Shown piece after piece: positions 42,325-50,878 of a stretch of DNA of 64,000 nucleotides. The DNA comes from Muribaculaceae bacterium. Its GTDB lineage: Bacteria > Bacillota > Clostridia > Lachnospirales > Lachnospiraceae. The position numbers and the translations under genes are program-made. The DNA lies in NCBI GenBank assembly GCA_023666425.1, contig JAMPCA010000004.1, positions 62,001-126,000 on the forward strand, written 5' to 3'. Position 1 is the first letter of the stretch. Every line of letters starts with the position of its first letter. Under the pieces are notes generated by a model, which saw nothing but the letters and a program-made list of their open reading frames with translations, had not been told where the DNA came from and searched no databases.

Positions 42325-44499
42325 ATGGGTAAAACAAATAAGGCTGTAAAGCAAAAGGTTAAAAAAGAGCAGGTTCCAAAGCCGAAGAAAGAGCCAAAGC
42401 CGAAGAAGAATCCGGCGGCAAAGCCCGGCGGCGGGGCAAAGAATAAGCGGTCTAAGGAAGGCGCGGAGGTTCCTTTTTACAAGAGTATATCCATGAAGCT
42501 GATCGCCAGCTTTTTAGTGCCGGTAATCTGTATCATTGTGCTGGGCGTGACCTCCTACCAGCGGGCGGCGACCGCGGTGGTCGGCAGCTACAGGAGTTCT
42601 GTGGAGCAGACGGTCAGCATGATGCAGCAGTATATCTCTCTGATTATCAGCAGCGAGAAGGATGAGTTCAAAAACTATCTGACGGACGCCACGCTCAAAA
42701 AATATTTCGGCGGTCTGATGTCCGATGTGGAGGTGGGGCCGGCCAGAGGCGATTACCAGGGAAAGCTCCGCACCAAGATGTCGCTGGACAGGAAGGTGAA
42801 GGGCGCATACTTTTTTGCGGACAACAGCATGACGCTGGACTATTCCGAGTCAGTGACCGCGGGGGATATGTACAGTGCGTATGTAGCTACGGCGCAGGGT
42901 GAGAAGGCGATGTCCAGCGGCGTCAGCTGGTTTGTGTTCGATCAGGATCCGGATGCGGACGCGGCACTGAATATCGACACGGAGGGATACTGTATCCGCA
43001 TTGCGAAAAAGTATAACGATTATAAGGTAGCGATGGTCATTGATATCGATGCGCCGACAGTGCGCAGCGCTATGCAGTCCCTGGATCCGGGAACCGGCGG
43101 CTATGTGTCGCTGATTACGGAGGACGGCGTGGAATTTTATTCCGACGGGGAGGCGCAGCCGCAGGGGACGCTGGTTTACGGCACAGATTTCTATCAGCGC
43201 GCGCTGGAGAACAGTGAAGTCAGCGGCAGTGAGACAGTCACGGTGTCAGGGACGGAATACCTGTTTATCTATAGTAAGCTGCAGGTCGGGGACAATACGA
43301 TGGTGGCGGCTCTGATTCCGCAGGCGCGCCTTCTGGCACAGACATCGGAGATCAAGCGCTTGTGCGTGATCCTGACGATCGTGGCGGCAATCATCGCGCT
43401 GGTGCTTGGCATCGCTATTTCCAACAGTATGTCGGGGACAATACGCTACATTCTCCGCCAGCTCAGAAAGGTGGCGAAGGGGGATCTGACGGTGCATCTG
43501 TCCACGAAGCGGAAGGATGAGCTGGGACTTTTGTGCGGCGGTGTGAATGACACGGTGGAGCACATCAAGCGGCTGATTGTCAAGGTGAACGAGGTCAGCC
43601 AGCAGGTGGGTGAGTCGGCGGCCTATGTGGCGTCGGCGTCCGGGACATTTATGGAGACCTCGCAGGATATCCAGAGTGCGGTATCTGAGATTGAGGTCGG
43701 TGTGAATAAGCTGGATTCCGGATCCGGGGATTGTCTGAACCAGATGGATTCCCTCTCCGGCAAGATCAACAACGTAAGTTCGAATGCCGGGGAGATTGAA
43801 AAGCTGACGAATGCGACCGGAAGTACGATCAATACGGGAATTTCCTCGGTGCAGGGATTGACCAGGAGCGCGGAGTCCACGGCCGAGATTACGAGAAATG
43901 TCATTGTCTCTATCGAGGAGCTGGAGGCAAAATCCAAGTCCATCGGCAATATCGTATCCGCAATCAACGAGATTGCAGAGCAGACCAACCTGCTGTCGCT
44001 GAATGCTTCCATCGAGGCGGCGCGTGCGGGAGAGGCAGGAAGAGGCTTTGCCGTGGTGGCGGAGGAGATTCGCAAGCTTGCGGACCAGTGTCTGTTGTCT
44101 GCCGGACAGATTGCCCAGATTGTAGAGGAGATTGTCGCCCAGACCGGAGATGTGGTAGAGATTGCAAAGCAGGCAGAGTCTGTGGTATCCTCCCAGTCCG
44201 GCGCGGTGGAGGAGACGACGTCCTCCTTCCGGCTGATCGACAAGCAGGTGGAGGAGCTGCTGATGGCGCTCCAGACGATTTCCAGCAATGTGCAGGAGAT
44301 GGGTGGCGCAAGGAACCAGACGCTGAGCGCGATCGAGAGCATCTCGGCAGTGTCCGCGGAGACTGCGGCGTGCTCGACCTCCGTGTACGATGCGGCAGGC
44401 ACACAGCTGAAAGCCATTCAGGATCTGGATCATGCCTCCCAGCAGCTGGCGGGCAAGGCGGACAGTCTGCTCGAGCTTCTGTCCACCTTCCAGGTGTAA
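42325..44499 (+). CDS. Methyl-accepting chemotaxis protein
   Basis: The 724-aa receptor has an unusual cytoplasmic N-terminal tail of about 50 residues rich in Lys and Pro. A transmembrane helix (about 56-76), a large extracellular dCache-like sensor (about 77-340), a second helix (about 345-368), HAMP and a methyl-accepting signalling domain follow. The signalling tip reads [20 protein letters not shown] near residue 550. It should sense an extracellular ligand and signal through CheA/CheW. Its place next to the starch genes suggests maltodextrin or a breakdown product as the ligand. ATAGGAG precedes the start. Confidence 0.9.
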   Translation: MGKTNKAVKQKVKKEQVPKPKKEPKPKKNPAAKPGGGAKNKRSKEGAEVPFYKSISMKLIASFLVPVICIIVLGVTSYQRAATAVVGSYRSSVEQTVSMMQQYISLIISSEKDEFKNYLTDATLKKYFGGLMSDVEVGPARGDYQGKLRTKMSLDRKVKGAYFFADNSMTLDYSESVTAGDMYSAYVATAQGEKAMSSGVSWFVFDQDPDADAALNIDTEGYCIRIAKKYNDYKVAMVIDIDAPTVRSAMQSLDPGTGGYVSLITEDGVEFYSDGEAQPQGTLVYGTDFYQRALENSEVSGSETVTVSGTEYLFIYSKLQVGDNTMVAALIPQARLLAQTSEIKRLCVILTIVAAIIALVLGIAISNSMSGTIRYILRQLRKVAKGDLTVHLSTKRKDELGLLCGGVNDTVEHIKRLIVKVNEVSQQVGESAAYVASASGTFMETSQDIQSAVSEIEVGVNKLDSGSGDCLNQMDSLSGKINNVSSNAGEIEKLTNATGSTINTGISSVQGLTRSAESTAEITRNVIVSIEELEAKSKSIGNIVSAINEIAEQTNLLSLNASIEAARAGEAGRGFAVVAEEIRKLADQCLLSAGQIAQIVEEIVAQTGDVVEIAKQAESVVSSQSGAVEETTSSFRLIDKQVEELLMALQTISSNVQEMGGARNQTLSAIESISAVSAETAACSTSVYDAAGTQLKAIQDLDHASQQLAGKADSLLELLSTFQV

Positions 44500-44513
44500 G
44501 ATTTCAATGCATG

Positions 44514-44542
44514 AAAAACCGCAGCAAAGGCTGCGGTTTTTT
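44514..44542 (+). terminator. Terminator of the chemoreceptor gene
   Basis: AAAAACCGCAG pairs with CTGCGGTTTTTT around CAAAGG. Strong, with six T residues. Confidence 0.92.
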
Positions 44543-44595
44543 ATATGCGGGCGGTACATAAAGAATAAGGTATTTTGGGCTGGAGGATAAGAAGT

Positions 44596-45927
44596 ATGAT
44601 AGAAAGTCAAAATATAGAATATAAAGAGTCATGGAGAGATGAATATCTAAAATGGGTATGCGGTTTTGCCAATGCACAAGGGGGATGCATCTATATTGGA
44701 GTAGATGATAATGGGAAAATTGCTGGCGTAGCTGACTGCAAGAAACTTCTTGAGGACATTCCTAACAAAATTAAAGACACAATGGGCATTATAGCTGACG
44801 TAAATTGCTTAGAGCAGAACGGAAAACAATATATTCAGATTATTGTAAATTCAAGCTCGTATCCGGTCAGTTATCGTGGAGAGTATCACTATAGGAGCGG
44901 AAGTACAAAGCAACAGCTTCGTGGTTCGGCACTGACAGAATTTCTTGTCAGAAAGACAGGATATCGTTGGGATGCAGTTCCAGTAGACAATGTTTCTGTT
45001 GCAGATTTAGACACAGAGAGTTTTGAAATTTTTCGCCGGGAGGCTGTTCGTACAGAACGAATGACGCGTAAAGATTTGGAGTGCACAAATGAAGAATTGC
45101 TTAATAAATTGGGACTGATCGCTGATGGAAAACTGAAACGGGCAGCAGTTTTGCTTTTTCATCGTAATCCGCAACGCTTTTTTACAGGCTGCTATGTGAA
45201 AATCGGAAAGTTTGGCATTGGTTCTGATCTTCAATATCAGGATGTGGTAGAGGGATCGCTTATCCTAATTGCAGACAGAGTGGTGGAACTGGTTTATTTA
45301 AAATATTTAAGAGCATTTATATCCTATGATAAAGAGGTGCGTGTGGAGAGATATCCATATGCAAGGGAAGCCGTGAGGGAGGCCGTATACAATGCCTTGA
45401 TTCATTGTAAATGGGAAGATGGTATCCCGATTCAGATTCGTATAGAAGATGAGGCTATGTATATCAGTAATGCATGTGTATTTCCATGCGACTGGACAAC
45501 GGAAAATCTTATGAAAACCCATAATTCCAGACCATATAACCCGGATTTGGCAAATACCTTTTTCAGAGCTGGGTATATAGAATCCTGGGGGCGCGGAATA
45601 CAGAAGATTTGTGAGGAGTGTGATTTGATTGGCGCGCAGGCTCCGGAATATAGTCTTCTTGGAGATGATATTACGGTTAAGTTTGCTGCCGCTGAGAACA
45701 ACAAAGCATTTAATAGGACAAATGATGTCCGAAAAGAAAAAGATATGAATATAAAGGTTTTGGAGCATATTAAAGTTCAAACGGACATTTCATTGTCCGA
45801 AATAGCTGACCGTTTAGGCGTGTCATATAAAACCGTACAAAGGGCGGTGGCATACTTAAAAGAGATTGGTGAGATCGAAAGAATTGGAGGAAGAAAAAAC
45901 GGGCATTGGGAGATAAAAGAAAAGTAA
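44596..45927 (+). CDS. AlbA-type DNA-binding/ATPase regulator
   Basis: The 443-aa protein has an N-terminal Schlafen AlbA_2 domain (EYKESW and FANAQGGCIYIGVDDNG), a HATPase_c_4-type ATPase-like middle (about 220-370: REAVREAVYNALIH and ESWGRGIQKICEECD) and a C-terminal winged-helix domain (SEIADRLGVSYKTVQRA). Such proteins are annotated as RecG-related ATP-dependent helicases or transcription regulators, but the function is undefined. It is more A/T-rich than its neighbours and has terminators on both sides, so it is probably an acquired single gene. The start at 44596 has GGAGG upstream. Confidence 0.8.
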   Translation: MIESQNIEYKESWRDEYLKWVCGFANAQGGCIYIGVDDNGKIAGVADCKKLLEDIPNKIKDTMGIIADVNCLEQNGKQYIQIIVNSSSYPVSYRGEYHYRSGSTKQQLRGSALTEFLVRKTGYRWDAVPVDNVSVADLDTESFEIFRREAVRTERMTRKDLECTNEELLNKLGLIADGKLKRAAVLLFHRNPQRFFTGCYVKIGKFGIGSDLQYQDVVEGSLILIADRVVELVYLKYLRAFISYDKEVRVERYPYAREAVREAVYNALIHCKWEDGIPIQIRIEDEAMYISNACVFPCDWTTENLMKTHNSRPYNPDLANTFFRAGYIESWGRGIQKICEECDLIGAQAPEYSLLGDDITVKFAAAENNKAFNRTNDVRKEKDMNIKVLEHIKVQTDISLSEIADRLGVSYKTVQRAVAYLKEIGEIERIGGRKNGHWEIKEK

Positions 45928-45931
45928 AAAT

Positions 45932-45959
45932 AAATTGGCTTACAGATGGTAAGCCAATT
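45932..45959. terminator. Bidirectional terminator between convergent genes
   Basis: A near-perfect stem (AAATTGGCTTAC with GTAAGCCAATT, loop AGATG) stands between two convergent stops. On the minus strand it is followed by a T-rich run, so it ends plsC transcription; on the plus strand the T-tract is weaker. Confidence 0.8.
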
Positions 45960-45961
45960 GT

Positions 45962-46705
45962 TTAGTGTATATTTTTTAAATGTTCCTTTAACATATCCTG
46001 AATGACGTTCTGGCAGTAGGTGCCAAGATGCTTCTGGTCGTCTTTCTCCAGCTCCTGTACATGTATGGGGCGGCCGTAGATGAGCGTGACATCTGCGCGG
46101 CGGATCCATGGAAAATGGTTCTCAAAGACATCCGCGGTGCCGAGCAGAGCCATCGGGACAATGGGGCAGCCGGTTTTCTGTGCAATCTTAAAGGTGCCCT
46201 CCCGGAAGGGGAGCAGGCTTTCGGGATTCTCACGGTCTTTATTTCGCGTACCCTCCGGAAAGACACAGATGGAGATGCCGGACTTGACTTTTTCGATAGC
46301 GGTCAGGATGACCTTAAGTCCCTGCTTTAGGTCATTGCGGTCCAAAAACAGACAGTGGAGACGGCGCATGACGATGCCAAGGATGGGAACCTTGTTCACG
46401 CCGTCTTTGGATATATAGCCGGTCGGTCCCGGACATCTGGCATAGGTGAGAATAATGTCGTAAAAGCTGCGGTGGTTTCCGATATAGAGCACGGCCTGAT
46501 CCTTTGGCACATTCTCTTCGCCGATCACCGTGAGCCGGACGCCGGAAAGAAAACTTACGCAGCGAAAGCCCCACTGTACGATCCGCAGCTGGCAGATATC
46601 AGAAAGCTTCGGATTGACCTTGTGGACAAAGTAGTCTACGATCAGCACCGGAATACCCAGTACAAGAAAAAAGAATACATACAGCACGACGAGTACAGTT
46701 CTCAT
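45962..46705 (-). CDS. plsC: 1-acyl-sn-glycerol-3-phosphate acyltransferase
   Basis: The 247-aa membrane-associated enzyme makes phosphatidic acid from lysophosphatidic acid. It has an N-terminal hydrophobic helix and the acyltransferase motifs NHRSFYD (HX4D catalytic) and FPEGTRNKD (glycerol-phosphate binding). AAGGAG precedes the ATG at 46705. It stands alone, divergent from the PrcB-like lipoprotein gene. Confidence 0.9.
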   Translation of the reverse strand: MRTVLVVLYVFFFLVLGIPVLIVDYFVHKVNPKLSDICQLRIVQWGFRCVSFLSGVRLTVIGEENVPKDQAVLYIGNHRSFYDIILTYARCPGPTGYISKDGVNKVPILGIVMRRLHCLFLDRNDLKQGLKVILTAIEKVKSGISICVFPEGTRNKDRENPESLLPFREGTFKIAQKTGCPIVPMALLGTADVFENHFPWIRRADVTLIYGRPIHVQELEKDDQKHLGTYCQNVIQDMLKEHLKNIH

Positions 46706-46860
46706 GGAATTCTCCTTATAATTGCCAGGTTGACGGGTAGTGCCTCCCAGGGGTGGAATTGCATCCGCACTTCCCCGGAGACATTACATATTATACCAAA
46801 ATTAAGAATAAAATCAATCGGTCCCGCGTAGGATAGCATAAGACATATCAGGAGTATGTT

Positions 46861-47319
46861 ATGGGACATATAAAGAAATGCAGGCGCTGGGCTGCGGGAA
46901 TTCTTTTTGTTTTACTCGCGTCAGGCTTTAGCGGCTGCGTGACACAAAAGAGTACGGAGAAAACGGCGGATCTCGCCTATACGGTTGTAAAACCGGCGGA
47001 GATTCCCGCCACGCTCGCCGGTCAGATTGAGGAAAAGAAGGAGGAGGTATTTACACTTACATACAGCGATAACCAGTATCTGTACATTGCCAGAGGCTAC
47101 GGGCAGCAGGAGACCGGGGGCTACAGCATTCAGGTGGAGGAGTGCTATCTTGCGGAGGATTCCATCTGCGTAAAAACCGTGCTTACCGGGCCGCAGGCGG
47201 GGGAGAAGGTAAACACGGCTCCCAGCTGCCCCTATATCGTTTTAAAGACGGAGCTTCGGGAGGAAAAAGTCACGGTACTTTTGGCCTATTGTCAACAGTT
47301 TGCTACTTTGCTATACTAA
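46861..47319 (+). CDS. PrcB-like lipoprotein
   Basis: The 152-aa secreted lipoprotein has a signal peptide ending with a GFSGC lipobox. The rest resembles the PrcB C-terminal family: IPATLAGQIEEKKEE, then a strand-rich part with ARGYGQQETGGYSIQVEE and a final PYIVLKTE strand. The family's function is unknown; in spirochetes it is a partner of a surface protease. The last 30 bases double as the veg promoter. AGGAG lies upstream of the start. Confidence 0.68.
   Translation: MGHIKKCRRWAAGILFVLLASGFSGCVTQKSTEKTADLAYTVVKPAEIPATLAGQIEEKKEEVFTLTYSDNQYLYIARGYGQQETGGYSIQVEECYLAEDSICVKTVLTGPQAGEKVNTAPSCPYIVLKTELREEKVTVLLAYCQQFATLLY
47289..47317 (+). promoter_or_regulatory. veg promoter inside the end of the PrcB-like gene
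   Basis: TTGTCA (47289-47294), 17 bases and TATACT (47312-47317), the last overlapping the upstream stop codon (TAA at 47317-47319). veg is famous for a very strong vegetative promoter in Bacillus, which fits. Confidence 0.78.
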
Positions 47320-47375
47320 AGTTACTAGATATTGTATTTTTCTAGAATATACATCGCAAAATAGAGGAGGGTAAT

Positions 47376-47618
47376 ATGGAACAGGCGATCATTAGCAAGG
47401 TTCGTGCTTCTGTCAACCAGCAGTGTGGAAGCCGGGTCAAGATTCAGCTCGACCGTGGGCGCAACAAGGTTGATATTCAGGAGGGCGTGATCCAGAAGGC
47501 ATATCCGAGTGTATTTACAGTGCTTGTTGATGACGAGCGCGAGGAAAATCCTCCCCAGTTACTCTCCTTTAGCTATACGGACATTATTACGAAGGATATC
47601 CGTATGAAGCTCTGCTAA
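47376..47618 (+). CDS. veg: Veg protein
   Basis: The 80-aa protein matches Veg throughout: VRASVNQQCGSRVKIQLDRG, then FTVLVDDERE and SFSYTDIITKDIRMKLC. Veg is a small conserved Firmicutes protein expressed strongly in vegetative cells and linked to biofilm control in Bacillus. AGAGGAGG is upstream. It lies between the PrcB-like gene and sipL, a common clostridial neighbour set. Confidence 0.92.
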   Translation: MEQAIISKVRASVNQQCGSRVKIQLDRGRNKVDIQEGVIQKAYPSVFTVLVDDEREENPPQLLSFSYTDIITKDIRMKLC

Positions 47619-47700
47619 GGAGTTTGGACGGAATAAGGAATAATAATCCCTGGCTTTGCATAAGTATTTCTATACTGAGAGCAAAGTGAGGGATTTTTTC

Positions 47701-49260
47701 GTGGAATTAGAAAAGCAGCTACTAAGACAGAATACGATAAAAAGCAGGGCGTTCACGCAGATTGCCCTGGACGACGACTGTATTGTCAGGGACAATAAGC
47801 CGGACGTGATCAAAATCATACACACCAGAGGGAGCGTGAGCTTTGAGGAGACGAAGGTGACGAACCAGACTGTGTGGGTGACCGGCAAGCTGAAATTCGC
47901 GGTGCTCTACCGCAGCGACAGTCAGGCGGGCAAGCTGGAGAGCCTGGAGTCGGTCGTGGATTTCGGGGAGAAGCTGGTCATGGAGGACGTAGATGAGCTG
48001 GATCATGTGCGGCTCACCGGCCAGCTTGCGGATCTCGCCGTGACGGCAATCAACTCCCGGAAGCTTGCGGTGCGCGCGCTGGTGGAAATCAGCGCATCGG
48101 CGGAGCGCCAGAGCGAGGAGGAACTGGTCAGCGCGATTCTGGAGGAGCCGGACGTACAGCAGAGGCAGGAGGAGAAGGAGATGCTGCTGCTTGCCGCCTC
48201 GGGGCATGACATTATCCGCACGCACAATGAGCTGACGCTGCCGGGGGCGAACCCGAATATCAGCCGGGTCATCTACCAGAATGTGGATATCCGGGGGCGG
48301 GAGGCGGCGCCCGCAAAGGGGCGGATACAGCTCACCGGGGAGGCTTATGTGACGATGCTCTACGGGGCGGAGGATGGCCAGCTTGTCTGGTATGAGGCGA
48401 TGGTGCCCTTCTCCGGTGCGATGGAGTGCGAGGGGGAGGAGCAGTCCCTGTGCTGGGTGCGCACGACGCCTGCGGAGATAGAGCTTGAGGCAGTGAACGA
48501 CTATGACGGGGAAATGCGCGCCCTCTCCCTGGATATGGTGTTTGACATGGATATCAAAGTCTGGAATGAGGCGAAGGTGCCGGTGCTGACAGACGCTTAC
48601 GCGCTGAAACGGAGACTGATTTTAAAGCGCCAGTGGATGAAGGCATGTTCCCTTCGCATGAAAAATGTTGCGAAGCTGCGCCTTTCGGAGCAGATGACGC
48701 TGGAGGGCGGGGAAGAGAAGATCCTGCAGCTGTCCGGTTATGAGGGAGATCTGCAGGTGGACAGTGTGGAAGCGGTGGACAACGGCCTGCTGGTGGAGGG
48801 AATCCTGCTTTTACATATTCTGTATGCCACGGCGGACGACAGCTGCCCGGTGGGGCATGCCTTTTCGCAGGCGGCATTTTCCCAGCTCATCGACATTCCG
48901 GGTCTGGCTGCGGGGGATAAAAGCATCACTTATGAGCTGGAGCCGGGCATCGACCAGCTGCAGGTGAATCTGTTGGACAACGACCGCTACGAGGTCAAAG
49001 CGGCCATCAGTCTGTCGGCGCTTGTGCTGAACGAGGAGCGCTTTGAAAAGATTGTGGATGTAGAGACGGCGGAGGAGGATGAGCAGCAGCTGCAGAGCCA
49101 GCCCGGACTGACCGGCTATATCGCGCGGGGAGAAGTGACACTGTGGGATATTGCAAAGCGGTATCACACGACGGAGCGGGAGATCATCGAGACGAACGGG
49201 CTCAAAAGCCCAAGGCTCAAAGAGGGGGACAAAATACTCATTGTAAAAAGCGTCGGTTAA
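47701..49260 (+). CDS. sipL: SPOCS/LysM spore coat morphogenesis protein (SipL type)
   Basis: The 519-aa protein has repeated SPOCS (DUF3794) beta domains (about 15-150, 165-290 and 310-450) and a C-terminal LysM motif (about 465-515, VTLWDIAKRYHTTEREI). This is the architecture of clostridial SipL, which binds SpoIVA to assemble the spore coat. A TTG at 47656 also opens the frame, but the GTG at 47701 has GAGGG upstream and begins the conserved ELEKQLLRQN, so I chose it. Expected in the mother cell during sporulation. Confidence 0.85.
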   Translation: MELEKQLLRQNTIKSRAFTQIALDDDCIVRDNKPDVIKIIHTRGSVSFEETKVTNQTVWVTGKLKFAVLYRSDSQAGKLESLESVVDFGEKLVMEDVDELDHVRLTGQLADLAVTAINSRKLAVRALVEISASAERQSEEELVSAILEEPDVQQRQEEKEMLLLAASGHDIIRTHNELTLPGANPNISRVIYQNVDIRGREAAPAKGRIQLTGEAYVTMLYGAEDGQLVWYEAMVPFSGAMECEGEEQSLCWVRTTPAEIELEAVNDYDGEMRALSLDMVFDMDIKVWNEAKVPVLTDAYALKRRLILKRQWMKACSLRMKNVAKLRLSEQMTLEGGEEKILQLSGYEGDLQVDSVEAVDNGLLVEGILLLHILYATADDSCPVGHAFSQAAFSQLIDIPGLAAGDKSITYELEPGIDQLQVNLLDNDRYEVKAAISLSALVLNEERFEKIVDVETAEEDEQQLQSQPGLTGYIARGEVTLWDIAKRYHTTEREIIETNGLKSPRLKEGDKILIVKSVG

Positions 49261-49313
49261 TGGTATGATAAGCGGGTAGTATTATGAAAACGAAAGAATA
49301 AAAGGAGAAAAAC

Positions 49314-50741
49314 ATGGATAACAATAATAACCATGGCGATTACACGTCACCCGAACCGTATAATCCCGATGCGCAGTACGGATTTTCGAAAGATAACTCC
49401 CAGCAGGGAAGTTCGTACCAGAACGGAACGGATTATACGAACGGCGGAAGCAGTGGGAGCGCCTACCAGAACGGAACGGACTATACGAACGGCGGAAGCA
49501 GTGGGAGCGCCTACCAGAACGGAACGGACTATACGAATGGCAGTAGCAGTTATGGCAGCCCGTACCAGAACAGCAGCGGCAGCTATGGCAGCCCGTACCA
49601 GAACGGAACGGACTATACGAACGGCGGAAACGGCGGGAGCGCCTACCAGAATGGCAGCTACAACAACAGCGGCACCTATGGCAGCTCCTACAATTACGGC
49701 GGCGGGAACGCTTACAACCAGTACAATCCCCAGGGGCCTGCCCCGGTAGATAAGAACGGGCGCACGCTGCCGAATAATTTTGGCATGAAGCTGACCTTTG
49801 CCATCCTCGAGATTGCGCTGAGCTTAATCACCTGCCTGATGGGCTTTTGGTGCTTTATGCTTGCGCCGCTCGTGCTTTCAGTGATTGCCTGCATTATGGT
49901 ATGTATGCAGAACAGCGCGTACAAGGCGGGGAACTGGAACAGCTTCGTCTCAAAGAAGAAGGCGTCGACCGCGCTGTTGTGGGTTTCCTTTGCCATTGAG
50001 CTTTTGATGATCATCCTGCTGGTTGTCCTTGTGGTGCTGGTGATTCTCGGAGTCGGCGTATTCGGAGAGGCACTGGAAAATATGGGATACGACAACTTCT
50101 GGGATTATTTTGAGGCGTATGAGGCAAGCGGCGGCGAAGGACTCACCGACGAGGAGATGGACCGGATCATAGAGAATCTCACGGGAGGAGAGTCTTCGGA
50201 TACAGACGGCGGTTACAACAACTATAGCCTGCAGTCCGGCGAGCACCTCTATATCGAGGGCTTCAATTCCTTTACGCTGAACGGAGCCGATGTGGAGCTT
50301 CCGATGAAGATGAAGGAATTTACCAAGGCGGGCTTTACCCTCGATGAGGCGGATCTGGACTATGTCCTTGAGCCCCGCTCCTATGACGGATTCGCCTACT
50401 ATACTTCGGATGGATATTATCTGGGCACGCTGTTTGTGTACAATGTGTCCGATGAGGAGAAAAAGGTGTCCAAGGGCATCGTAGGAGGTCTGACGATCAA
50501 CGACAGTGGTGAGGGTGTGGATCTTTCGATGGTGAAGGGGATCACCTTTGGCAGCACGCCGGACGAGGCGGTTGCTGTGCTGGGAAATCCCACCGGGATG
50601 GATGGCGGAGACAGCTATCTGGATCTGGAGTGGTATATGTACAACGATTACGGCAGCAGTCTGCAGCTGCAGTATTCGCAAAACAGTCTGTACGAGGTAT
50701 GGATTATGAATGACGCCGAGCTGAAGGCGCAGATTTATTAG
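49314..50741 (+). CDS. Membrane protein with Asn/Gly/Tyr-rich repeats
   Basis: The 475-aa protein has an N-terminal region (about 1-150) of near-identical YQNGTDYTNGGSSGSA repeats, followed by two hydrophobic segments (about 165-195 and 220-250). An outer part (about 260-475) ends in a GVDLSMVKGITFGSTPDEA module that recalls small lipoprotein-like beta domains. There is no signal peptide. The membrane part resembles DUF4190-type proteins of Firmicutes. The function is unknown. The start has AAAGGAG upstream, and a terminator follows the stop. Confidence 0.65.
   Translation: MDNNNNHGDYTSPEPYNPDAQYGFSKDNSQQGSSYQNGTDYTNGGSSGSAYQNGTDYTNGGSSGSAYQNGTDYTNGSSSYGSPYQNSSGSYGSPYQNGTDYTNGGNGGSAYQNGSYNNSGTYGSSYNYGGGNAYNQYNPQGPAPVDKNGRTLPNNFGMKLTFAILEIALSLITCLMGFWCFMLAPLVLSVIACIMVCMQNSAYKAGNWNSFVSKKKASTALLWVSFAIELLMIILLVVLVVLVILGVGVFGEALENMGYDNFWDYFEAYEASGGEGLTDEEMDRIIENLTGGESSDTDGGYNNYSLQSGEHLYIEGFNSFTLNGADVELPMKMKEFTKAGFTLDEADLDYVLEPRSYDGFAYYTSDGYYLGTLFVYNVSDEEKKVSKGIVGGLTINDSGEGVDLSMVKGITFGSTPDEAVAVLGNPTGMDGGDSYLDLEWYMYNDYGSSLQLQYSQNSLYEVWIMNDAELKAQIY
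49416..49661 (+). repeat. In-gene 48-bp tandem minisatellite
   Basis: TACCAGAACGGAACGG begins units at 49416, 49464 and 49512 (48-base steps), with diverged units at 49563 and 49596 (51 and 33 bases) and again at 49644. All steps are multiples of three, so the frame is kept. The near-identical copies suggest recent slippage. Confidence 0.9.
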
Positions 50742-50753
50742 ACGGTAAGGACG

Positions 50754-50782
50754 AAAGATCCCGGGGAAGCCCGGGGTCTTTT
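50754..50782 (+). terminator. Terminator of the repeat-rich gene
   Basis: AAAGATCCCGGG and CCCGGGGTCTTTT pair with one mismatch around GAAG, followed by four T residues. Confidence 0.82.
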
Positions 50783-50878
50783 CGATTTTGTGAAAAATCT
50801 GTAAATACTAAGAAAAACCAGTAGAAAATCGTGGGTTTTATGCTAAAATAAAGGAGGATCATCAATAGGGAGGTAATT

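Noticed and set aside
43246-44610. 454-codon minus-strand frame opposite the chemoreceptor
   Set aside because: Shadow of the repetitive chemoreceptor signalling domain; no ribosome binding site and Arg/Leu/His-rich.
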